From the NCBI GenBank assembly GCA_903878085.1, contig CAIRGJ010000032.1, positions 1 through 46,339 on the forward strand: DNA of 46,339 nucleotides, given 5' to 3'. The translations under genes and the position numbers were made by a program. The stretch comes from an uncultured Hyphomicrobiales bacterium. Its GTDB lineage: Bacteria > Pseudomonadota > Alphaproteobacteria > Rhizobiales > Xanthobacteraceae. The notes below the pieces were generated by a model. The model was given only the letters and a program-made list of their open reading frames with translations, was not told the origin of the DNA and did no database searches. Of this stretch, positions 1 to 7,285 are shown piece by piece. How positions within the stretch are numbered: position 1 is the first letter of the stretch; each line of letters begins with the position of its first letter.

Positions 1-62
1 CCCCCCCCCCACCCCCGACCCCTCCCCACACTCGCGAGTGCTCGCGGGGGAGGGGAGAAGCG
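1..62. repeat. Contig edge: C-run plus GC-rich palindromic intergenic repeat
   Basis: The window opens with ten C residues and continues as C-rich sequence of the form CCCCTCCCC ... CTCGCGAGTGCTCGCG ... GGGGGAGGGG, the same style of palindromic spacer seen at several other places in this window. It lies just beyond the suhB stop codon. The leading C-run mirrors the G-run at the other end and may be a sequencing or assembly edge. No gene is seen here. Confidence 0.5.
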
Positions 63-860
63 TCAGGCCTTGTCCGCCTGTTTGAGAACCTGCAGCAGTT
101 CCTTGTGGATCACGTCGTTGCCGGCCACGACGTGCCCGGTGGCGAACACCTCCTCGCCGCCGGCGATGTCGGAGACGAAGCCGCCGGCCTCGCGCACCAG
201 GATCATGCCCGCCGCCATGTCCCACGGCTTGAGGTCGCGCTCCCAGTAGCCATCGAGCCGGCCGGCCGCGACCCAGGCCAGATCGAGGGCGGCGGCGCCG
301 AAGCGGCGCAAGCCTGCGACTTGCTCCTGCATGGCGCCGATTTCCTTGCGCGCCAGCACCAGGTCGCCGCGGCCGATATGCGGCAGCCCGCAGGCGATCA
401 CCGAATCCGCCAGCCGCTTGCGGCCGGCGACGCGGATGCGCTGGTCGTTGAGGAACGCGCCCTTGCCCTTTTCGGCAATGAACAGTTCCTCGATCGCCGG
501 ATTGTAGACGAGGCCGGCAACGATGGCGCCTTCGCGCTCCAGCGCGATCGAAATGGCGAATTGCGGAATGCCGTGCAGGAAATTGGTGGTGCCGTCGAGC
601 GGATCGACGATCCAGGTGTGCGACTTGTCGGCGCCATCGCGGCGGCCGCCTTCCTCGCCGAGAAAGCAATAGCCGGGGCGGGCCTTGGACAGTTCGGCGA
701 AAAGCGTCTCTTCGGCGCGCTTGTCGGCGGCGGTGACGAAATTGGCGGGTCCTTTAAGCGAGACCTGGAGCTTTTCAAGTTCGCCGAAGTCGCGCTTGAG
801 CGCGCGCGCCGCCTTGCGCGCGGCGGCGATCATGACATTGAGCAGGGCAGAGTGGTGCAT
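63..860 (-). CDS. suhB: Inositol monophosphatase family protein (SuhB-like)
   Basis: A 265-residue member of the Mg2+-dependent inositol monophosphatase family, which hydrolyses inositol-1-phosphate and related sugar phosphates in the cytoplasm. The metal and phosphate ligands are all visible: GEE at residues 68-70, the signature WIVDPLDGTTNF at 83-94, and WDMAAG at 213-218. Length is normal for the family. The ATG at 860 is preceded by AAGAG. It is the last gene of a minus-strand run (TPR-glycosyltransferase, ThiE-like, Sel1 protein, suhB), with a 114-base gap carrying a palindrome before it, so it may have its own promoter. In other bacteria SuhB also acts in rRNA antitermination; which role applies here cannot be read from the sequence. 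Confidence 0.93.
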   Translation of the reverse strand: MHHSALLNVMIAAARKAARALKRDFGELEKLQVSLKGPANFVTAADKRAEETLFAELSKARPGYCFLGEEGGRRDGADKSHTWIVDPLDGTTNFLHGIPQFAISIALEREGAIVAGLVYNPAIEELFIAEKGKGAFLNDQRIRVAGRKRLADSVIACGLPHIGRGDLVLARKEIGAMQEQVAGLRRFGAAALDLAWVAAGRLDGYWERDLKPWDMAAGMILVREAGGFVSDIAGGEEVFATGHVVAGNDVIHKELLQVLKQADKA

Positions 861-875
861 GTCTGGTCTCTTTTA

Positions 876-897
876 TCCCTCCCCGCGAGGGGAAGGG
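876..897. repeat. Short CG-rich palindrome between Sel1 gene and suhB
   Basis: Imperfect hairpin of the form TCCCTCCCC-GCGA-GGGGAAGG in the 114-base gap between the Sel1-repeat gene and suhB. It belongs to the CCTCCCC...GGGGAGG family of dispersed palindromes in this window. It could end or protect the upstream transcript. Confidence 0.5.
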
Positions 898-974
898 TGG
901 GCGGCCGAAAGCCGGCCGGCTGGGCGCGCTTAACACATTTGCGACGGCGACCCCACCCCGCTCGTCGAAGTGGG

Positions 975-1967
975 TTACTGGGGCTGCTGCATGGTCTGGG
1001 TCGACAGCCACTTGTTGGCGGCGGTCTTGGCGGCTTCCTGCACTGCCGGTGTCTGCTTGCCGGCGAAGGCGTCGAGATCGGGATCGCCGGCGCCGCCGGC
1101 CTTGGCGATCAGGTGCCATTTGACGGCTTCGGTGGCATTCGCGGGCGCGCCGCGCCCGGCCATCAGGATGCGCGCCAGCCGGTTCTGCGCGATCGCACTG
1201 CCGCGCCGCGCCGCGATCAGGAACAATCTGGCCGCCGCCGCCTCGTCCTTGGCGACGCCGTCGCCGTTGAATTGCGCGATGGCGTATTCGACCATCGAAT
1301 CCAGATTGCCGGCGACCGAGGCGAGCCCCATCATCTGCATCGCCTTGGCCGCGTCTTTGGCCACGCCGCTGCCTTCTTTGTACATGGTGGCGAGCGCGTA
1401 TTGCGCTTCCGGATTGCCGGCCTCGGCGGCCTGCGCGAAAAGCTCGGCGGCGTGCTTGAAGTCCTGCGGCACCTGCGTGCCCTGCAGATACAACAGCCCG
1501 AGATCGTAAGCTGCGGCGGGGTGGCCGAGCTTGGCGGCGGCGTCCAACAGCCGCGCGCCGTCCGCCGTGTTGCGCTGCCCGGCGCGGCCTTCGAAATTGA
1601 ACATCGCCAGCGCGAAGATGGCGTCGCGGTCGCCTTGCGCGGCGGCGAGTTTGTACCATTGCGCCGCCTTGCTGTCGTCGCGGCCGACGCCGAGGCCCTG
1701 CGAGTAGAGTTCGCCGAGCATGGTCATGGCTTTGGCATCGTTCTGCTGCGCGCGCTTGGTGGCCTCGGCCAGCGCCGTCAGATAGGCGCCGCGCTGAAAG
1801 GCGCCGAACATGACATCGACATCAGCGTCGGCCGCCGGCGCGGCTTTCGGCGCCGGTTGCGGCGGCTTGGTCTGTGCGTGAACCGGCGCGGCCATTCCGA
1901 CCGCGAGCAACGCAACGAAACTGCCAAGCCGCAAGCCGGTCATACCGCGATTCATGCCGCGATTCAT
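975..1967 (-). CDS. Exported Sel1-repeat (TPR-like) protein
   Basis: A 330-residue protein with an N-terminal Sec signal (hydrophobic stretch LGSFVALLAVGMAAPVHA, likely cut after VHAQ), an Ala/Pro-rich linker, and a series of Sel1-type repeats (units such as AMTMLGELYSQGLGV and AQYALATMYKEGSGV). Sel1 repeats are alpha-alpha solenoids that bind partner proteins; in alphaproteobacteria they occur in periplasmic signalling and envelope regulators. The reading frame stays open upstream to 2153, but that part is Arg-rich shadow of the neighbouring gene. The ATG at 1967 overlaps the ThiE-like stop by 4 bp (ATGA). Two more in-frame ATGs follow at 1955 and 1943 because a 12-bp unit is duplicated there, so the exact start is uncertain. 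No specific partner can be named. Confidence 0.82.
   Translation of the reverse strand: MNRGMNRGMTGLRLGSFVALLAVGMAAPVHAQTKPPQPAPKAAPAADADVDVMFGAFQRGAYLTALAEATKRAQQNDAKAMTMLGELYSQGLGVGRDDSKAAQWYKLAAAQGDRDAIFALAMFNFEGRAGQRNTADGARLLDAAAKLGHPAAAYDLGLLYLQGTQVPQDFKHAAELFAQAAEAGNPEAQYALATMYKEGSGVAKDAAKAMQMMGLASVAGNLDSMVEYAIAQFNGDGVAKDEAAAARLFLIAARRGSAIAQNRLARILMAGRGAPANATEAVKWHLIAKAGGAGDPDLDAFAGKQTPAVQEAAKTAANKWLSTQTMQQPQ
1941..1967 (-). repeat. 12-bp tandem repeat giving three in-frame start codons
   Basis: On the minus strand the unit ATGAATCGCGG(C/T) occurs twice and is followed by a third ATG (starts at 1967, 1955 and 1943). It encodes MNRGMNRGM at the start of the Sel1 protein. The first ATG overlaps the stop codon of the ThiE-like gene. 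Confidence 0.85.
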
Positions 1968-2623
1968 GCCGCGATCTCCGGCACGACCATGTGGCGCGCG
2001 GCGTCGGCGATTGTCGCCGAGACGGTCTGCGCATCGGCCCAGATCCAGTCGCCGAGCGCGATGAAATCGGCGCCGGCTTTCACCAGCGGCTCGACTTCGG
2101 CGGCGCCGCCGGCAAAGCCGACGCAGGGCGCCTCGAAGACTTCGGCCCACCATGACACGCGATCTTCGATGGCGTCGAAGGCCGGGCGTTCGCCATGATC
2201 GTCGGGCTCGCCGAACATCACGTAGTCGCAGCCCAACTCGGCGGCGGTCATGGCGTCGTGGCGCGTCTCCATGCGGCCCGCGCCGGCGATGCGGTCGGGC
2301 TTGAGCTGTTCGAGCGCCGCGGTGAATTCGGCAAGGCCGGCGAGATGTGCGCCGTCCGCGCCGGCGCGCGCCACCAGATCGGCATGGCCGTCGAGCAGCA
2401 GCGCCACTTGCCTGTCCTGCACGACCCGGCCGAGCGTCTTGGCGGTATTGATCATGCTGCGCTCGTCGGCGGCTTTAAGCCGCAACAGCACCGCCGCGAC
2501 GTCGCCGGCCTCGAGCGCCGCCGCGAGCGTTGGCGCAAACGTATCGGCGTCGTCAACAAGCGGGGTGACGAGATAAAAGCGCGGCTTCGGCCGCGGTTCG
2601 ACTTTGTTCGGGCGCGACGTCAT
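1964..2623 (-). CDS. Thiamine phosphate synthase-like (ThiE/TenI fold) protein
   Basis: A 219-residue TIM-barrel protein of the ThiE/TenI superfamily. Recognisable parts are the N-terminal strand PRFYLVTP, DGHADLVARAGADGAHLAG (the equivalent of the ThiE NDR...DGVHLG motif) and GCDYVMFGEPDDHGERPAF. The usual ThiE phosphate-binding T-x-T-K segment after the FG strand is replaced by a DDHGERPAF-type sequence, and the NDR motif is DGHAD, so it may be a paralogue rather than the housekeeping thiamine phosphate synthase. Start: ATG 2623, chosen because the family's first strand begins about 13 residues later and because the frame upstream (to 2719) runs into the TPR gene's coding sequence. It is translationally coupled to the Sel1 gene. 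Confidence 0.72.
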   Translation of the reverse strand: MTSRPNKVEPRPKPRFYLVTPLVDDADTFAPTLAAALEAGDVAAVLLRLKAADERSMINTAKTLGRVVQDRQVALLLDGHADLVARAGADGAHLAGLAEFTAALEQLKPDRIAGAGRMETRHDAMTAAELGCDYVMFGEPDDHGERPAFDAIEDRVSWWAEVFEAPCVGFAGGAAEVEPLVKAGADFIALGDWIWADAQTVSATIADAARHMVVPEIAA

Positions 2624-2666
2624 GGTCCCCGCAATGGTAGCCCAATCGGGCGAAAGATTGGCGCGG

Positions 2667-4274
2667 CTAGAGGTAGATATAGCTGTCGGGGGTTTGGCGC
2701 GTCGCGGCCAAGGAGGCAAGGGCCTCGCCCAAGCGCTGGACGACGCTGCCCCAGTCGCCGATACCCGGCTGCCGGAACAGCCGGGCGCCCGGATACCACG
2801 GGCTGTCGTCGCGATCGAGCATCCAGCGCCAATCCGGGCCGAACGGCAGCAGCAGCCAGACCGGCTTGGCCAGGGCGCCGGTCAGGTGCGCCACCGCGCT
2901 ATCGACCGCGATCACCAGGTCGAGCGTCTCGATCAGGGCGGCAATATCGGCGAAATCGGCATGGCGGAGATCCGGACGCAAGACGGCGGCCTTATGCAGC
3001 GCCATTTTATCCGCCGCCCGCACCTCGCGTTGCAGGCTGACGAATTCGACGTTGCTCTGCGCCAGCACAGGCGCGAGGCGCTCGAAATCCAGCTCGCGAC
3101 TACGGTCCTTGCGATGCGGCGGCTTGCCCGACCACACCAGCCCGACGCGTAATTTTCCCCTGGCCGGCAGCCGCGCGCGCCAGGCTGCGACCCGCTCGGC
3201 GGGCGCATGCAGATAGGGCAGCGCCGCGGGGATGGCCGCGAGCGTGGTGCCGAAAGCAAACGGCAGGCTCATGAGCGGGCAGTGCAGATCGATGGGCGGA
3301 TGCGGCTCGCCGCGGCCGATCATTGCGGTTACGCCGTCGATGTCGCCGAGCAAAGGCATCAGGCTGCGGGGCACTTCGAGGACGATGGTGGCGCCGCGCG
3401 CGTCCAGCATCGGCACGTAGCGCACGAACTGGATCATGTCGCCGACGTCTTGTTCGGCATGAACCAGAATGGTTTTGCCGCTCAAGTCTTCGCCGCGCCA
3501 TTGCGGCACGCCGAAGTCGCGCTTCGCGGCGCCAGCGCACCGCCAGCGCCATTCATAATTGGCGAAGCCATGCACGAAGTCGCCGTGCCGAAGCTGTGCG
3601 AGACCTTTGTCGCAATGGGCCTCGGCCAAAGCCGGATCGAGCGCCAGCGCGCGATCGAAACATCTGAGCGCGTCATCATGCCGTTGCAGCCGGCCGAGGG
3701 TATTGCCGAGTGCGATCCAAATCTCGACACGGTTCGGATCGATCGCCAGCGCGCGGGCATAGACGTCGGCGGCATCGGCCTCGCGGCCGAGCAGACGCAG
3801 CACCTTCACGCAATTGATCGTCGCGTCGATAAAGCCCGGCTTGATCGCCAACGCCTGCTGGTAGCTCTCCAGCGCCTCGGTAGACCGGCCGAGCTTGAGC
3901 TGGAGATTGCCGCGGCCGTTGAGCGCCTCGGCATAATCGGGCTTGAGCGCAATGGCGCGATCGTAGCTTGCAAGCGCTTCGTCGGGCCGTTTGAGCGCGG
4001 CCAGCACGACGGCCTGGTTGAAATAGGCGGCGGCGGAGAGCGCATCGATCTTGAGCGCCTCGCGGATCAAGGCCAGCGCCTCGAGGTGCATGCCGCGCTG
4101 GTGCATCATCACGCCGAACAGATGCATCGCCTCGAAATTCCGCGGCTGGCGTTGTAGCGCCTGCCGGTACAGCGCTTCGGCTTCCTCGAATTGGCCGCGC
4201 TGATGGAACGCCGTTGCGCGCCGCAGCGTGTCGGTGACCACGGGCGCGTTTGCTATTGCTTTGGGTTTAGTCAT
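2667..4274 (-). CDS. TPR-repeat protein with GT9/heptosyltransferase-like C-terminal domain
   Basis: 535 residues. The N-terminal half is a TPR array with the classic 34-residue period (AEALYRQALQRQPRNFEAMHLFG, ALASYDRAIALKPDYAEALNGRG, ALRCFDRALALDPALAEAHCDKG). The C-terminal half resembles a GT-B glycosyltransferase (heptosyltransferase or O-GlcNAc-transferase style): KTILVHAEQDVGDMIQFVRYV, KLRVGLVWSGKPPHRKDRSR and the acceptor/nucleotide-site segment DLVIAVDSAVAHLTGALAKPVWLLLP near the end. This architecture is common in Rhizobiales and is usually linked to protein or surface-polysaccharide glycosylation; the substrate is unknown. It is first in the minus-strand run and divergent from tctC. 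Confidence 0.85.
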   Translation of the reverse strand: MTKPKAIANAPVVTDTLRRATAFHQRGQFEEAEALYRQALQRQPRNFEAMHLFGVMMHQRGMHLEALALIREALKIDALSAAAYFNQAVVLAALKRPDEALASYDRAIALKPDYAEALNGRGNLQLKLGRSTEALESYQQALAIKPGFIDATINCVKVLRLLGREADAADVYARALAIDPNRVEIWIALGNTLGRLQRHDDALRCFDRALALDPALAEAHCDKGLAQLRHGDFVHGFANYEWRWRCAGAAKRDFGVPQWRGEDLSGKTILVHAEQDVGDMIQFVRYVPMLDARGATIVLEVPRSLMPLLGDIDGVTAMIGRGEPHPPIDLHCPLMSLPFAFGTTLAAIPAALPYLHAPAERVAAWRARLPARGKLRVGLVWSGKPPHRKDRSRELDFERLAPVLAQSNVEFVSLQREVRAADKMALHKAAVLRPDLRHADFADIAALIETLDLVIAVDSAVAHLTGALAKPVWLLLPFGPDWRWMLDRDDSPWYPGARLFRQPGIGDWGSVVQRLGEALASLAATRQTPDSYIYL

Positions 4275-4433
4275 GCGCCTTTACGGGCCGATCCGGCGCG
4301 GGGATGCGGCCGGCGAATCATGGGGCGAGATTATGCCGCCGGCGCGCCGCCGTCCAAGAAACCAGCCGCGTGGACGAGGGCGGGCGGCCTCGCTAGCATC
4401 GCCGTCAATAAGAAGACTTGGAGGGATCAGGAA

Positions 4434-5426
4434 ATGTTCAAGAGCCGGTCATTGCGCCTGGGCGTGCTGCTGCTGCTGTGCGGCGGCGTTTGGCCTGCCG
4501 CCGCCGCCGACTATCCGAGCCGCGCCATCAGAATGGTGGTGCCGTTCGCGCCGGGTGGTGGCACCGACGTGCTCGGCCGCATTATCGGTCAGCGGCTGTC
4601 GGAGCAATGGGGCCAGCCGGTGATCGTCGAAAATCAGCCCGGCGCTTCCGGCGGCATCGGCACGCGCGCCGCGGCCAAGGCCGAGCCCGACGGCTACACG
4701 CTGCTGATGGCCTCGACCGGCGCGCTGATGGCGGCCTCCGCGGCGCTTTCGCCCGAAGGCGAGTTCGACGTCAATAAATTCTTCGCGCCGAGCACCGTGG
4801 TGGCGGCGCCGCCTTATCTGCTGGTGGCGAACCCGCAGTTGGAGGCCAACAACGTCGCCGAATTGATCGCGCTGGCGCGCACCAAGCCCAAGGCGCTGTC
4901 GTTCGGTTCGTCCGGCATCGGCGCGGCGTCGCATCTGTCAGGCGCGCTGTTCGAGAAGGAGGCGAAGGTCGAAATGCTGCACGTGCCTTACAAGGGTACC
5001 GGCCCGGCGGTGACCGATCTGTTGGGCGGCCGCATCGACATGATGTTCTCGCCCTCGACCACGGTCCAAGCGTTTATCGAGGCCGGCAAACTCAAAGCCA
5101 TCGCCACCACCGGCGCCAAGCGCTCGAAATTTTCGCCGAACGTGCCGACCGTCGCCGAGAGCGGCTTGCCCGGCTATTCGTCGGTCGGCTGGTTCGGCTT
5201 GCTGGCGCCGGCGCACACGCCGAAGGAGATCGTCGACAAGCTCAACAGTGCGGTGGTCGCGATCATGGCGATGCCGGACGTCGTCGAGCATATGGCCAAG
5301 CTTGGCGCCGAGCCGGAACCGCAGACGCCCGAGCAATTCGGCCGCTACATCAATGCCGACGTGGCGAAATGGGCGGCGCTGGTGAAGGAGCAGGGCATTA
5401 CGATTCCCGGCGCGGTGGGGAAGTGA
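4434..5426 (+). CDS. Tripartite tricarboxylate transporter (TTT) solute-binding protein, TctC/Bug family
   Basis: A 330-residue periplasmic binding protein. The ATG at 4434 has a GGAGG at 4420-4424 and begins a Sec signal peptide (hydrophobic LRLGVLLLLCGGVWPAAAA). The mature part starts DYPSRAIRMVVPFAPGGGTDVLGR, the Bug-family hallmark, followed by VENQPGASGGIGTRAAAKAEPDGYTLL. Bug proteins bind carboxylates, aromatic acids or similar small ligands. No tctA or tctB permease gene lies next to it, which is common for the expanded Bug families of this group. An orphan antitoxin gene begins 2 bp after its stop. Confidence 0.92.
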   Translation: MFKSRSLRLGVLLLLCGGVWPAAAADYPSRAIRMVVPFAPGGGTDVLGRIIGQRLSEQWGQPVIVENQPGASGGIGTRAAAKAEPDGYTLLMASTGALMAASAALSPEGEFDVNKFFAPSTVVAAPPYLLVANPQLEANNVAELIALARTKPKALSFGSSGIGAASHLSGALFEKEAKVEMLHVPYKGTGPAVTDLLGGRIDMMFSPSTTVQAFIEAGKLKAIATTGAKRSKFSPNVPTVAESGLPGYSSVGWFGLLAPAHTPKEIVDKLNSAVVAIMAMPDVVEHMAKLGAEPEPQTPEQFGRYINADVAKWAALVKEQGITIPGAVGK

Positions 5427-5428
5427 AC

Positions 5429-5716
5429 ATGAAAGTCGAGGCGCATCCTGGCCGTTTGCTGAAACGCGAGCTAGCTGTGCGCGCGCTCAGTGCGAGCCGC
5501 GTTGCTAATGACCTTGGCGTCTCAGTTGGTCGCATCACCGACATCGTCAACGGCAGGCGCTCAATCACCGCAGACACGGCAGTGCGGCTTGGCCGCTATT
5601 TTGGCAACAGCGCGCAGTTCTGGCTCGATCTGCAGAGCCAGTACGATATTGCTGCGGTGGAGCGTAAGCACGGCGCCGATATCGCGCGGCGGGTGCGGCC
5701 CGCCGACGCGGCGTGA
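5429..5716 (+). CDS. higA: HigA-family addiction-module antitoxin, apparently orphan
   Basis: A 95-residue protein with the HigA/VapI XRE-type layout: HPGRLLKREL near the N-terminus, a helix-turn-helix over about residues 20-42 (SASRVANDLGVSVGRITDIV), the NGRRSITADTAVRLGRYFG signature and SAQFWLDLQSQYD. Classic HigA antitoxins bind and neutralise a RelE-like HigB nuclease encoded just upstream and repress the operon. Here no HigB is present: the upstream gene is tctC, ending 2 bp before this ATG, and the downstream neighbour is a convergent unknown gene. It is therefore an orphan antitoxin or regulator, or it has an unrecognised partner. Start at 5429 is chosen over the frame's earlier ATG (5369), which lies inside tctC. 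Confidence 0.88.
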   Translation: MKVEAHPGRLLKRELAVRALSASRVANDLGVSVGRITDIVNGRRSITADTAVRLGRYFGNSAQFWLDLQSQYDIAAVERKHGADIARRVRPADAA

Positions 5717-6298
5717 CTAAAGATTTGTAAACGCAGCGTAAGCTACGCAGCGGCTTAATGACTGCCAGAAAACCAATTCGTCCTGTGTTACTTCGAATTG
5801 TTCGAGCCGTTCGGACGGGTCACTGCCCTTACGCGCCCAGTAAACAATTGCACGAAAGTCCGAACGGTAGGCCCAATTAGCGTGCGCAACCGAATTACGA
5901 AATGCGCGCACCGGATTGTTGTTCAGGAACTGCGCGCATTTTCGCAGGGTCGAACCAGTCGGGGCTGTTTTGGCGAGAATCCTAAAGCAGGACTCTGGCA
6001 AGTAGACAAAGCAGATGTAATTTTGAGTTACGACTTGCGCGCGAACAACGTACGGAGAAGGGGTAGAGTTTCTAACCGCGTCCATCCATCCTTGAAATGC
6101 TTGCAACTCCTGCAAACGATCGTTCAACGGAACTGGAGATGCGGCTCTTATTTCTGCCTTCACTTCGGCAGGCAAGAACCTAACGTCAGCAGCAATTGCA
6201 GTGGCAAGCTTTCGGCTATGTTCTTCATCTATTTTCAGTTCGGACTTCAGCCGCTCTGACCAGACCGCCATCTGCTTGTCTATCGGGTCCCAAGTCAT
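5717..6298 (-). CDS. Unknown protein with HEPN-like R-x4-H motif
   Basis: 193 residues, not assigned to a named family. It is largely helical in appearance. Residues R134-N135-S-V-A-H139 form the R(polar)xxxH pattern that marks catalytic HEPN RNase domains, and it is followed by an aromatic stretch (NWAYRSDFRAIVYWA). HEPN proteins often serve as toxins or antiphage RNases, but one short motif is weak proof. Base composition is clearly lower in GC than its surroundings (two 60-base stretches counted by hand give 50% and 45% GC, against roughly two thirds elsewhere), which suggests transfer. Its stop codon directly abuts the stop of the HigA-like gene with no bases between. The ATG at 6298 gives the longest frame. 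Confidence 0.72.
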   Translation of the reverse strand: MTWDPIDKQMAVWSERLKSELKIDEEHSRKLATAIAADVRFLPAEVKAEIRAASPVPLNDRLQELQAFQGWMDAVRNSTPSPYVVRAQVVTQNYICFVYLPESCFRILAKTAPTGSTLRKCAQFLNNNPVRAFRNSVAHANWAYRSDFRAIVYWARKGSDPSERLEQFEVTQDELVFWQSLSRCVAYAAFTNL

Positions 6299-6334
6299 TG
6301 TGACCTCGTACGCCCGCTGTAATCGGGTCTCTCC

Positions 6335-6402
6335 GACCCCTCACCCGGCTCGCGCTCGCTACCGCTTCGCGCGAGCCACCCTCTCCCCACAGGGGAGAGG
6401 GA
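6335..6402. repeat. Palindromic intergenic repeat (CCTCTCCCC-ACA-GGGGAGAGG)
   Basis: Between the HEPN-like gene start and the glutathione transferase stop. The core is a 9-bp-arm perfect palindrome at 6380-6400 preceded by a CCCCTCACCCGGCTCGC-type segment. This is a common dispersed element in rhizobial intergenic space and recurs in altered form elsewhere in this window. Confidence 0.7.
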
Positions 6403-6449
6403 AGCAAGTCTGCCGCGCGCTCAAGGACCGAACGATACTGACGTTCGCC

Positions 6450-7082
6450 TTACTTCGGCATCGGGATCGGGCCCATGTCCTTGGGCACCTTGTAGCCGCG
6501 CTGCACGGCCGGACGCTTGGCGATCTCGAGATACCAGCGCTTGACGTTGGGGTACGCGTTCAAGTCGATGGTCTGCCACTCGAAGCGCGAGATCCACGGC
6601 CAGATCGCGATGTCGGCGATGGAGTATTCGCCGGCGACGTATTTGTGGAGCCCGAGCTGGGTGTTGAGCACCTTGTAGAGGCGGTTGGCTTCCTTCAAGA
6701 AGCGCTCCTCGGCGTAAGGCGCCTTGCCGGGATTATATTTCACGAAGTGATGCACCTGGCCGAGCATCGGGCCGGCGCCGCCCATCTGCCACATCAGCCA
6801 CTCGATTACTTTGTAGCGGCCTTCGCCGGACTTCGGCAGCAGCATGCCGGTCTTGTCGGCGAGATAAATCAGGATCGCGCCCGACTCCATCAGCGACATT
6901 CCATTGTCACGGTCCACAATGGCCGGGATGCGGTTGTTCGGCGAAATTTTCAAGAATTCCGGCGCGAATTGTTCATCCTTGGAAATGTCGATGGCGTGCA
7001 CGGTGTAGGGCAGGCCGATCTCTTCCAGCATGATGTTGGCCTTGCGGCCGTTCGGCGTGGTCCAGGTGTACAGGTCGATCAC
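6450..7082 (-). CDS. Glutathione S-transferase family protein (YfcG/Nu-class-like)
   Basis: A 210-residue two-domain GST. The thioredoxin-fold N-terminus begins VIDLYTWTTPNGRKANIMLEE; the TPNGRK loop is typical of the bacterial YfcG/Ure2-like group, where Asn or Thr replaces the catalytic Tyr/Ser and the enzyme acts mainly as a glutathione-dependent disulfide reductase. NNRIPAIVD and ESGAILIYLAD are the cis-Pro and glutathione-binding motifs; the C-terminal helical domain carries the ADIAIWPW capping box. I chose the GTG at 7082 with AAGG about 8 bases upstream; the longer frame to 7154 adds 24 residues that do not look like family sequence. Confidence 0.9.
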   Translation of the reverse strand: MIDLYTWTTPNGRKANIMLEEIGLPYTVHAIDISKDEQFAPEFLKISPNNRIPAIVDRDNGMSLMESGAILIYLADKTGMLLPKSGEGRYKVIEWLMWQMGGAGPMLGQVHHFVKYNPGKAPYAEERFLKEANRLYKVLNTQLGLHKYVAGEYSIADIAIWPWISRFEWQTIDLNAYPNVKRWYLEIAKRPAVQRGYKVPKDMGPIPMPK

Positions 7083-7234
7083 GGTTATGTCCTTGGATGG
7101 CGATGGCGGGAGGCAACCTGCGCGCAAACTAGGATGTTGAAGGCTTACGCACAATCACGATTGCGAGAGGCGGCGCATGCGCTTGCGGCATTGCCTCCCG
7201 CCCGGCGGCTGTTTCGGTTGCGCGATGTGAAAAG

Positions 7235-7264
7235 AAAAAGGCCGCCTGCGAGGGCGGCCTTTTA
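7235..7264. terminator. Bidirectional intrinsic terminator below fba
   Basis: Stem AGGCCGCC (7239-7246), loop TGCGAG, stem GGCGGCCT (7253-7260), flanked by an A-run on the left and a T-run on the right, so it can act on both strands. It lies 25 bases past the fba stop (minus strand) and should end the tkt-gap-pgk-fba transcript. Confidence 0.85.
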
Positions 7265-7285
7265 TATTGCGCGTGAGAAGCGGAC

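Noticed and set aside
105-2198. 697-residue plus-strand open frame across suhB and Sel1 genes
   Set aside because: It is the antisense shadow of real minus-strand genes in GC-rich DNA; its translation is Arg/Gly/Ala-rich with no domain.
1964-2623. Housekeeping thiamine phosphate synthase
   Set aside because: The phosphate-binding TK motif is absent and no other thi gene is nearby, so only the fold-level assignment is kept.
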